Assembly (NCBI RefSeq): GCF_047549485.1
Contig: NZ_CP180191.1
Span: forward strand, 1,426,001-1,490,000
DNA length: 64,000 bases
Origin: Piscinibacterium candidicorallinum
Lineage (GTDB): Bacteria > Pseudomonadota > Gammaproteobacteria > Burkholderiales > Burkholderiaceae_C
Reading direction: 5' to 3'
Shown: piece after piece, positions 15,743-23,469 of the stretch
Numbering within the stretch: position 1 is the stretch's first letter
Layout of the letters: each line of letters begins with the position of its first letter
Notes under the pieces: model-generated
The model's input: the letters and a program-made list of their open reading frames with translations, nothing else
Told to the model about the DNA's origin: nothing
The model's database searches: none
Made by a program: the position numbers and the translations under genes

Positions 15743-17587
15743 TCAACGCTTGCTGGCACGCTGCGCCGCGGGATCGATGTCCACATAGGGCCAGAAGTGC
15801 CGCAGAAACGGGTGGCCCAGGTAGCCCTGCAGCGCGGGGTGCATCAGATCGGTGCTGTAGCGCGTGACGTGGAAGCGATAGGGCGCCCAGGCGATCATCA
15901 TCAGCTGCAGGCGCTGCAGCATGGCCAGGCGCTCCGGCCCGTCGGGCAGGCGCTGCTGCGCTTCGTACAGGCGGTTGTATTCCGGCAGATCGAAGCGCGC
16001 GTCGTTGGCTTCACTGGCCGCCGGGCCGTAGGCGAGCGACAGGAAGAAATCACTGTCCGGGCCGCCAGCAGCCCAGGCGCTGCCCCACATCATGAGACTG
16101 CCGGCACGCGCTGCCTTCATGTTTTCCGGCCACTGCTGGATCTTGAAGCGCATGCGCACGCCCACAGCCTTCAGGCTCTTGAACCACGTGTCATTCAGGT
16201 TTCTGCTCAGCTGGTCGGGTTGACTGGCGAGTTCGATGGTCAGCGGCGAGCCGTCCGGCCGGTCGCGCCAGCCGTCGCCGTCCTTGTCCACGTAGCCGTA
16301 CATGTCCAGCAGCGCCTTGGCCCGCGCCGGGCTGTACTCGCTCATCTCGCTGCGGAACCTGGCGTCGTAGCCATAGGTGCCATAGGCGATCGGCCCCTGC
16401 GCGGCGCGAGCCTGGTTGCCGCGCGTGAGGCGGATTTCCTCGTCGATGTTGTAGGCGAGCGAAATCGCGCGGCGCAGGGCCACCTTCTCCGGCGTGTAGC
16501 CGCCGACCACCGGGTCGTCCATGTTGAAGTAGGTCAGCACCACTTCGGGCTGCAGGCGCCGGTCCATGCGCAGGCCGCGCCGCTGAAGGTTCGGTGCGAG
16601 CTGGTTGTTCGGGATGGCAAGCGGCGCAAACTGCGGCGGCAGGCGATCCAGGAAGTCATGCTCGCCGTTCAGGAAGGACAGCCAGCGCGGCTGCTGCTCC
16701 TCGATGATCGAAATCTCCACGCGGTCCAGCATCGGCAGGCGGCGGCCGCGCATCTGTTGCGCAATCGCCTGTGCCGCGGCATCGTCTGGCGCAGGCAGCG
16801 CATCGAAGAAACGCTCTCGGTAGCCCGGGTTGCGGGACAGCACGATCTGCGAGCCGCGCCGCCAGCTCGTCAGTACGAAGGGGCCCGTCCCTACCGGCAC
16901 GGACATGATGTTGTCGCCCTCGGCCTCCACCACTTCGCGTGCCACCGCGCCCATGGTCGAGCCGTCGGTGAACTGCAGGTGAAAGCGCGGATTCGGCTGG
17001 GCCAGGCGGATCTCCCAGGTGTAGCGGTCGATCACGCGGATGCCGTCTACCGGCTCGTCATACGGGAAGGGCTGCTTGCGATCGAGGCTGCGCTTGCGCA
17101 GTTCGCTTAAGCCCAGCACCTTCGCCGTCTCGAAGGTGGACAGCAGCGGGCTCTTCCAGCGAGGGTCATAGATACGCTTGAAGGCGTACACGTAGTCGGC
17201 CGCGACCAGCTCGCGCTTCTTGCCCTTGAACGCGGGGTGATCGGTGAAGAAGATGCCCGGCTTCAGGCGGAAGGTGAAGCGCGTGAAGTCCGCCGAGATC
17301 TCCGGCAGTTCCTTGAGGGTGTTCGGGACGATCTTTGCAGGCCGGGCCAGATAGTCGAAGGTCAGTGGGGCATCGAAGATGTGCCCCGCAATCATGCGCG
17401 AATACAGGTCCTGCAGCTGCACCGGATCAAAGCCGGTCTCCGCCACGGGGAAGGCGTAGCGCAGCACACGCGCCTCTGCACTCGCCGCTGCAGGTGCGGT
17501 GCCGGAGGGGGTTTGCGCGAGCGCCGTGGGCGACGCTGCACACAGAAAAATGGCCAGCGAGGCGCTGGCCATGAGCATGGATCGCAT
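15743..17587 (-). CDS. ABC transporter substrate-binding protein, family 5 (copy 2)
   Basis: Periplasmic peptide- or nickel-type binding protein of 614 residues. A signal peptide (MRSMLMASASLAIFLCAA... ALAQ) is followed by the family 5 start RYAFPVAETGFDP and the middle motif YTPEKVALRRAISLAYN. ATG at 17587 lies 11 bases after the stop of the neighbouring paralogue, so both are one operon. The two proteins are clearly related throughout, including KALLDMYGYVDK.GDGWRD, so this is a tandem duplication with divergence. It probably feeds the permeases encoded divergently from 19.6 kb. The ligand is unknown. Confidence 0.92.
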   Translation of the reverse strand: MRSMLMASASLAIFLCAASPTALAQTPSGTAPAAASAEARVLRYAFPVAETGFDPVQLQDLYSRMIAGHIFDAPLTFDYLARPAKIVPNTLKELPEISADFTRFTFRLKPGIFFTDHPAFKGKKRELVAADYVYAFKRIYDPRWKSPLLSTFETAKVLGLSELRKRSLDRKQPFPYDEPVDGIRVIDRYTWEIRLAQPNPRFHLQFTDGSTMGAVAREVVEAEGDNIMSVPVGTGPFVLTSWRRGSQIVLSRNPGYRERFFDALPAPDDAAAQAIAQQMRGRRLPMLDRVEISIIEEQQPRWLSFLNGEHDFLDRLPPQFAPLAIPNNQLAPNLQRRGLRMDRRLQPEVVLTYFNMDDPVVGGYTPEKVALRRAISLAYNIDEEIRLTRGNQARAAQGPIAYGTYGYDARFRSEMSEYSPARAKALLDMYGYVDKDGDGWRDRPDGSPLTIELASQPDQLSRNLNDTWFKSLKAVGVRMRFKIQQWPENMKAARAGSLMMWGSAWAAGGPDSDFFLSLAYGPAASEANDARFDLPEYNRLYEAQQRLPDGPERLAMLQRLQLMMIAWAPYRFHVTRYSTDLMHPALQGYLGHPFLRHFWPYVDIDPAAQRASKR

Positions 17588-17598
17588 GAAGAACCCGT

Positions 17599-19431
17599 TC
17601 AGTTCTTGGGGAGCTTCGTCGTGTCGATATCGAGGTAGTGCCAGGGCGCACGCACGAAGGGGTTGCGGTGATAGCCGACGACCCACGGGTGGGTGAGGTC
17701 GGTCACGATGCGGTGGCTCGTGATCTTGTAGGGCATGTAGGTCACCATGATCTTCTGGGCGCGCTGCATCAGCTCGAAGCGCTCGGGGCCGTCAGGCAGA
17801 TTGCGCTGGGCGGCATAGAGCTTGTTGAACTCCGGGTGGTCGAAGCGGGCGTGATTGGCCTGTCCGCGGTTGGGGCCGAAGCCCAGCGCAAGGAAGGTGT
17901 CGCCATCCGGACTGCCGGCACTCCAGCCGACGCCCCACATCATCAACTTGCCGGCGCGGCTCTGCTTGAGCTGCTCCGGCCACTTGGCGAGCTTGAACTC
18001 GATCTTGATGCCGATGCGCTTCATGTCCTTCTGCCACTGCTCCTGCAGCTGGCGGCTGGTCTGGTCCGGCTGGCTGGAGTACTCAAGCACCAGTGGCTTG
18101 CCATCTGGCAAGTCGCGCCAGCCGTCGCCGTTCTTGTCGACGTAGCCGTACATGTCGAGCAGGGCCTTGGCGCGAGCTACGTTGAACTCGCTCATCTCCG
18201 TGCGCAACTTGGGGTCGAAGCCGAAGGTCAGCGGTGCAATGGGCCCATTGGCGGGTACGGCTTGATTGCGGCGCACCAGCCGGATCTCCTCGGGCGAGTT
18301 GTAGGCCAGCGCAATCGCTCGGCGCAGCGCCACCTTCTCGGGGGTGTAGCCGCCGACGATGGGGTTCTCCATGCCAAAGTAGGACACCGTCACATCCACC
18401 AACGGCCCGCGTTCCATCTGCACGCCCTTGGCCTTGAGGAAGGGGGCAAGCTGGTTATTCGGAATGGCGATGTTGGCGAATTCGTTGGGAAGACGCTCCA
18501 TCAGGTCCATTTCGGCATTCTGGAAGGCGAGCCAGCGCGGCTGGGCTTCTTCGATGATGGAGATGTGCACCTCGTCGAGCATGGGCAGCTTGCGGCCCTT
18601 CAGACGTGCGGCGCTGGCCTGTGCGGCGGGGTTGTCGGCAGGAGCGACTTCGGCATACACCTCGTCGCGGTAGTTCGGGTTGCGCTCGAGCACGATGCGC
18701 GAAGAGCGACGCCACTCCTTAAGCCGCCACGGGCCTGTGCCCACGGGGTGCTCCATGATCTTGTCGCCGTAGGCTTCCACCACTTCACGCGCCACCGCGC
18801 CGAACACGGAGCTGTCAGTCATCAGGTAGTGGAAGCGGGGGTTGGCGCTGCCCAGGTTGAACTGCACTGTGTAGCGGTCCAGGGCGCGCACGCCGCGCAC
18901 TTCGCGGTCGTAGTCGAAGGGCGTCTTGTTCTTGATGGACTCCTGGCGCAGCTCCGAGAGGTCGAGCAGCTTGTCGGCCTCAAGCAGATACAGCTGGGCA
19001 CTCTTCCAGCGCGGGTCGTAGTGGCGCTTGATGGCGAAGACGAAGTCTTGCGCCGTGAGCTCGCGCTTCTGGCCCTTGAAGGCCGGGTCATCGGCGAAGT
19101 AGATGCCCGGGCGGACCTTGAAGGTGAAGGTCTTGAAGTCGGGCGAGATCTCGGGCATTGCCGCGGCGGCGCGGGGCACGATGCGAACCGGGCGCTCCAG
19201 GTAGCTGTAGGTCAGCAACGAGTCGAAGATGCCTTCCGTGACCGTGCGCGAGTACAGATCGGAGATCTGCGCCGGGTCGAAGCCGGTCTCGGCGATCGGA
19301 AATGCATAACGGAAGATCTTCTTGGGGCCGTTGCCTGCCGCAGCTTGTGCCTGGACAGGAGCGGACACCGCCGCGAAGGATGCAGCAACCAGGATGGCGG
19401 CTGTTGCACGGGCGACAAATGCACGGAGCAT
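17599..19431 (-). CDS. ABC transporter substrate-binding protein, family 5 (copy 1)
   Basis: A 610-residue periplasmic binding protein with signal peptide (MLRAFVARATAAILVAASFA, cleavage after VQA-QA). Its mature start, FRYAFPIAETGFDPAQISDL, mirrors its paralogue downstream. Shared blocks include KRELTAQDFVFAIKRHYDPRWKS and VGGYTPEKVALRRAIALAYN (quoted in parts: HYDPRWKS, GYTPEKVALRRAI). ATG at 19431 is preferred; an upstream in-frame extension lacks signal-peptide logic. The gene is the first of its operon and is separated by 172 bases from the divergent permease gene, so both arms of the transporter can share one control region. Confidence 0.92.
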   Translation of the reverse strand: MLRAFVARATAAILVAASFAAVSAPVQAQAAAGNGPKKIFRYAFPIAETGFDPAQISDLYSRTVTEGIFDSLLTYSYLERPVRIVPRAAAAMPEISPDFKTFTFKVRPGIYFADDPAFKGQKRELTAQDFVFAIKRHYDPRWKSAQLYLLEADKLLDLSELRQESIKNKTPFDYDREVRGVRALDRYTVQFNLGSANPRFHYLMTDSSVFGAVAREVVEAYGDKIMEHPVGTGPWRLKEWRRSSRIVLERNPNYRDEVYAEVAPADNPAAQASAARLKGRKLPMLDEVHISIIEEAQPRWLAFQNAEMDLMERLPNEFANIAIPNNQLAPFLKAKGVQMERGPLVDVTVSYFGMENPIVGGYTPEKVALRRAIALAYNSPEEIRLVRRNQAVPANGPIAPLTFGFDPKLRTEMSEFNVARAKALLDMYGYVDKNGDGWRDLPDGKPLVLEYSSQPDQTSRQLQEQWQKDMKRIGIKIEFKLAKWPEQLKQSRAGKLMMWGVGWSAGSPDGDTFLALGFGPNRGQANHARFDHPEFNKLYAAQRNLPDGPERFELMQRAQKIMVTYMPYKITSHRIVTDLTHPWVVGYHRNPFVRAPWHYLDIDTTKLPKN

Positions 19432-19603
19432 GGACGAAGTTCCACTGAACGGAGGCGCGCACAGTAACGCCGGCGGAGGCGCCAGCGCATCGCGGTAACT
19501 ACGGACAAACCCGATCAACACCGCATGACGCAAAGCTCGCAAGCATAGCGTTCGCTCTGGTGTAATCGCGCCTTCGCCAAATTTTCAGGGGGCTCGACGC
19601 GCC

Positions 19604-20542
19604 GTGTTTGCATACATTGTCCGGCGACTGTGGCAGATGATCCCGACACTATTGGGTGTCATCCTGCTGGTCTTCTTCTTGTTCAAGCAGTTCGGCGGTG
19701 ATCCTGCCGAAATCCTTGGCGGTCTCAACGCCACCCCTGAGCAGATCGAATCGATCCGCGACCAACTCGGCCTGAACCAGCCCGTCTGGTACCAGCTCTG
19801 GCTGTTCGTGAAGAGCGTTTTCACCTTTGACTGGGGAAACAGCTGGGCGACGGGTCAATCCGTGTCCAAGCTCATGATCGAGCGCGTACCCGCCACGCTC
19901 ACGGTCATGGTGCCGCTGCTCATCCTTGAAGTGGTGCTGGCGATCCCGATTGCCATGTGGGTGGCGTATCGCCGCGGCTCGCTGGCCGACCGTACGGTAA
20001 TGATCATCACCACCGTGGCGCTGTCGATCTCGCTGCTGGTGTATGTGATCGTCTTCCAGTGGCTCTTCGCCTTTCAGCTGGGCTGGTTCCCGGTGCAGGG
20101 CTGGACTGGCAGCTTCTGGACCAACCTGCTGGTCTACACGCCGCTGCCCGTGCTGGTGGCCGTGCTGGTTGCGCTGGCGCCACAGACTCGTCTGTACCGC
20201 AGCTTCTTCCTGGACGAGATCGGCCAGGACTACGTGCGCACCGCGCGCGCCAAGGGGCTGAGCGAGCGCGTGATCCTGTTCAAGCACGTGTTCCGCAATG
20301 CCACCATCCCCATCCTCACGAACATCGGCGTGCTTTTGCCGGGCATCTTCGTGGGTTCCTTCCTGCTTGAAGTGTTCTTCTCGATCCCGGGTCTGGGCCG
20401 CGAGATCGTCGTGGCGGTGAACCGCTCCGACTATCCCGTCATCCAGGCGGTCACGGTCTACCTGGCCGCGCTCACCATGATCATCAACCTGCTGGTTGAT
20501 ATCGCCTACAAGCTCGTCGACCCGCGGGTGGTCCTCAAATGA
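19604..20542 (+). CDS. ABC transporter permease, DppB/OppB type
   Basis: First membrane subunit of the peptide-type importer, 312 residues. It begins FAYIVRRLWQMIPTLLGVI, the usual first helix, and contains the EAA-type loop DEIGQDYVRTARAKGLSE that docks on the ATPase. It ends DIAYKLVDPRVVLK. GTG at 19604 has AGGGGG about 11 bases upstream. It overlaps the next permease gene by 4 bases (ATGA), indicating coupling. The 172-base divergent spacer upstream should hold its promoter. Confidence 0.95.
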   Translation: MFAYIVRRLWQMIPTLLGVILLVFFLFKQFGGDPAEILGGLNATPEQIESIRDQLGLNQPVWYQLWLFVKSVFTFDWGNSWATGQSVSKLMIERVPATLTVMVPLLILEVVLAIPIAMWVAYRRGSLADRTVMIITTVALSISLLVYVIVFQWLFAFQLGWFPVQGWTGSFWTNLLVYTPLPVLVAVLVALAPQTRLYRSFFLDEIGQDYVRTARAKGLSERVILFKHVFRNATIPILTNIGVLLPGIFVGSFLLEVFFSIPGLGREIVVAVNRSDYPVIQAVTVYLAALTMIINLLVDIAYKLVDPRVVLK

Positions 20543-21606
20543 ACGCAGCAACAAGCAATCTGCCGGGCGTGGACCCGCGCACCTCGGCGGTCAGCACGCG
20601 CTCCGAAGGCGTGTGGTCCGCCGCATGGAAACGCTTCAAGACCAACCGCGTGGGCATGGTGTGCCTGGCCATCGTGCTGGCCTTTTTCGTGCTCATCGCG
20701 CTGTCCTTCACCAAGCTGATCGCCAAGGACTGGACGCGCGAAGTCGGCGTGCCCTACGCCAACCCCACGCTGCTGGGCAAGGCTGAGCAGGTCGACAAGA
20801 TGGTGATCGAGCAGATCGACACCCCGAAGTCTGATCTCTCCGAGGTCGATCCGCTGGCCCCGCGCTACAAGGAATGGGACGAGCGGGCCAGCAAGATCAA
20901 CGTGGCCGAAACCACGCGTGCAGACACCCTGCCGCTGGGCGGCGACCGCGTGGGCCGCGATGTGCTGACCAAGGCCATCAAGGGCGCAGAGACCTCGATC
21001 TTCGTCGGCGTGTTTGCGGCGCTGTTGGCCACGGCCATCGGCACCATCCTGGGCGCCATCTCCGGCTTCTTCGGCGGCAAGGTGGGCGACTTCCTGGAGT
21101 GGCTCTACAACGTCTTCACCTCGATTCCGAACATCCTGCTCATCCTGTCATTCGCAGCGGTGCTTGGCCGCGGCATCGATACCGTGATCATCATCCTGGG
21201 CCTGACCGGCTGGCCGGGCATCTACCGCCTGATCCGGGCCGAGTACATGAAGCACGGCTCGCGCGAGTACGTCCGTGCGGCCGAGTCCATCGGCGTGTCG
21301 GCGCCGGCGCGCATGTTCCGCCACATCCTGCCCAACGTCTCGCACGTGGTGCTGGTGCAGATGAGCATTCTGGTGGTGGCCTTCATCAAGGCCGAGGTGA
21401 TCCTGTCCTACCTAGGTCTGGGTGTGCCCATCACGGCTGTGTCGTGGGGCACCATGCTGGCCGAAGCCCAGGTGGAGCTGATCCTGGGCAAATGGTGGCA
21501 GCTGGCCGCCGCCACGGTGTTCATGGCCACCTTCGTCACGGCCTTTGCGCTGCTGACCGACGCCCTGCGCGATGCGCTGGACCCCAAACTGCGCGGACTG
21601 GAGTAA
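20539..21606 (+). CDS. ABC transporter permease, DppC/OppC type
   Basis: Second membrane subunit, 355 residues, about 50 longer than typical OppC. The extra length lies in the periplasmic loop after the first helix (about residues 65-130, charged, with DKMVIEQIDTPKSDLSEVD). The conserved DPLG-like block is present as LPLGGDRVGRDVLTK, and the EAA loop as HGSREYVRAAESIG. The C-terminus DALRDALDPKLRGLE is typical. The enlarged loop may contact the binding proteins (inference). Its ATG overlaps the previous stop, and the ATPase gene starts 6 bases after it. Confidence 0.95.
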   Translation: MNAATSNLPGVDPRTSAVSTRSEGVWSAAWKRFKTNRVGMVCLAIVLAFFVLIALSFTKLIAKDWTREVGVPYANPTLLGKAEQVDKMVIEQIDTPKSDLSEVDPLAPRYKEWDERASKINVAETTRADTLPLGGDRVGRDVLTKAIKGAETSIFVGVFAALLATAIGTILGAISGFFGGKVGDFLEWLYNVFTSIPNILLILSFAAVLGRGIDTVIIILGLTGWPGIYRLIRAEYMKHGSREYVRAAESIGVSAPARMFRHILPNVSHVVLVQMSILVVAFIKAEVILSYLGLGVPITAVSWGTMLAEAQVELILGKWWQLAAATVFMATFVTAFALLTDALRDALDPKLRGLE

Positions 21607-21612
21607 GCCACC

Positions 21613-23277
21613 ATGCTGCTGTCTGTAAGAGATCTGCGCGTGTCCTTCCGCATGGAAAAGGGCCAGCGCATTGAAGCCGTCCGCGGCGTGAGCTTTGACG
21701 TGCCAGAGAACAGCACGGTTGCCCTCGTGGGTGAATCCGGCTCGGGCAAGAGCGTCTCGGCCATGTCGATTCTGAACCTGCTGCCGGACAACGCCGAGCG
21801 CTCGGGCTCCATCCAGTTCATGGGCCGCGAGATGCTGGCCGCGCCGCTGTCGGTGCTGCAGGGCATTCGCGGCAAGGACATCGCCTGCGTGTTCCAGGAG
21901 CCGATGACCTCGCTGAACCCGGTCTACACCGTGGGCAACCAGATCAGCGAAGTGCTGATCCGCCACATGGGCATGAGCCCGCGCCAAGCCATCAAGCGGG
22001 CCGAGGAGCTGTTGGTCGAAGTGGGCATGCCCGAGCCCAAGCGCCGCCTGAACGCCTACCCGCACGAGATGTCCGGCGGCCAGCAGCAGCGCGTCATGAT
22101 CGCCATGGCCCTGGCCTGCGAGCCCAAGCTGCTGATCGCCGACGAGCCGACCACGGCCCTGGACGTGACCATCCAGCGCCAGATCCTCGAGCTGATGGCC
22201 AAGCTCAAGGACAAGCACAAGATGAGCATGCTGTTCATCAGCCATGATCTCGGTGTGGTGGGCGAGATTGCCGACCATGTGGTGGTCATGCGCCATGGCC
22301 AGGTGCGCGAGAGCAGCCCGGTGGCCGGCATCTTTGCCAACCCGCAGGACAACTACACCAAGGCCCTGCTGGCCTGCCGCCCGGCCATGGACCGCGTGCC
22401 CGGCCGCCTGACCGTGATTGATGACTTCATCGCCGGCCGCGTGAACGACAAGCCGGCCGCCGCCAAGAACCCGGACGCCCCCGTGGTGCTGGAAGTGCGC
22501 GGTCTGAAGAAGAGTTTCTGGATCAAGGAAGGTCTCTTCGGCAAGCGTGAGTTCAAGGCCGTCAAGGACGCCAACTTCAAGCTGCGCAAGGGTCACACCA
22601 TTGGCGTGGTGGGCGAGTCCGGCTCCGGCAAGACCACCATGGGCCTGACCTTGCTGCGTCTGCATGAGCCCACGAGCGGCGAAGTCATCTTCGACGGCAA
22701 GAATCTGCTCAAGATGACCGGTCCTGAGCGCGACAAGATGCGCCGCCGCATCCAGATCGTGTTCCAGAACCCCTACGCCTCGCTGAACCCGCGCTTCACC
22801 GTCGGGCAGACGCTCATGGAGCCGATGCAGGTGCACAACCTGCTGGCGAATGACACCGAGCGCCAGAAGAAGGCGCTGTCCGTGCTGTCCAAGGTCGGCC
22901 TGGACGCCAGCGCCTTCGGCAAGTATCCACACGAATTCTCAGGTGGCCAGCGCCAGCGCATCGCGATTGCGCGCTGCCTGGTGCTCGAACCCGAGGTGCT
23001 GGTGCTCGATGAAGCCGTGTCTGCGCTGGACGTCTCCGTGCAGGCCCAGGTACTCAATCTGCTCAAGGACCTCCAGGACGAACTGGGCCTCTCCTACGTC
23101 TTCATCAGCCACGACCTGGCCGTGGTGCGCTTTATCAGCGACGAAGTGCTCGTGATGAAGGACGGCGAAGTGGTCGAACAGGCCGACGCCGCCACCATCC
23201 TCGAGCGCCCGCAGCAGGACTACACCAAGCGCCTGCTGGGCGCGATCCCGCGGGGGTATCAGGCGCAGGCGGCCTGA
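21613..23277 (+). CDS. Fused double ATP-binding subunit (OppD-OppF type)
   Basis: A 554-residue cytoplasmic protein with two complete ABC ATPase domains, so no separate DppD and DppF are needed. Domain 1 (about 1-260) has Walker A GESGSGKS, signature MSGGQQQRV and Walker B LLIADEPT. Domain 2 (about 290-550) has GESGSGKT, FSGGQRQRI and VLVLDEAVSALD. Domain 2 carries DEAV rather than DEPT but keeps the catalytic Glu. Such fusions are known in YejF- and GsiA-like systems. It ends the operon just before a strong terminator. Confidence 0.96.
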   Translation: MLLSVRDLRVSFRMEKGQRIEAVRGVSFDVPENSTVALVGESGSGKSVSAMSILNLLPDNAERSGSIQFMGREMLAAPLSVLQGIRGKDIACVFQEPMTSLNPVYTVGNQISEVLIRHMGMSPRQAIKRAEELLVEVGMPEPKRRLNAYPHEMSGGQQQRVMIAMALACEPKLLIADEPTTALDVTIQRQILELMAKLKDKHKMSMLFISHDLGVVGEIADHVVVMRHGQVRESSPVAGIFANPQDNYTKALLACRPAMDRVPGRLTVIDDFIAGRVNDKPAAAKNPDAPVVLEVRGLKKSFWIKEGLFGKREFKAVKDANFKLRKGHTIGVVGESGSGKTTMGLTLLRLHEPTSGEVIFDGKNLLKMTGPERDKMRRRIQIVFQNPYASLNPRFTVGQTLMEPMQVHNLLANDTERQKKALSVLSKVGLDASAFGKYPHEFSGGQRQRIAIARCLVLEPEVLVLDEAVSALDVSVQAQVLNLLKDLQDELGLSYVFISHDLAVVRFISDEVLVMKDGEVVEQADAATILERPQQDYTKRLLGAIPRGYQAQAA

Positions 23278-23299
23278 TTCTGGGTGCAGTTCGAAGGTG

Positions 23300-23332
23300 A
23301 ACAGGGCAGCGCGAGCTGCCCTGTTTCATTTT
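23300..23332 (+). terminator. Rho-independent terminator after the ABC operon
   Basis: ACAGGGCAGC-GCGA-GCTGCCCTGT is a perfect 10-bp stem at 23301-23324, followed by TTCATTTT. It probably also limits read-through between this operon and the convergent TonB receptor gene. Confidence 0.9.
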
Positions 23333-23360
23333 CGGACGCACAGTGCGAGGTCCAGACCAG

Positions 23361-23460
23361 GATGGGTTTCCGCTTGATTCATGCGCTTTCCGGGCCGATT
23401 CGAAGTGTTTTTTGGTCGTAAATACAATGAATATCGGCCAAATTTCAGTGAATGCGGTCT
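23361..23460. repeat. Convergent-gene intergenic element, copy 1
   Basis: An AT-rich patch between the convergent ABC ATPase and TonB receptor genes. It contains TTTCCGCTT (23367-23375, the reverse complement of AAGCGGAAA) and CGGCCAAATTT (23435-23445). These words recur in five other convergent gaps of the window. Confidence 0.5.
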
Positions 23461-23469
23461 CTCTGGGCC

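Noticed and set aside
13853..17110. 1085-residue plus-strand frame
   Set aside because: Antisense to the SulP, AEC and binding-protein genes, His/Gln/Arg-rich, no domain, and crosses two gene boundaries.
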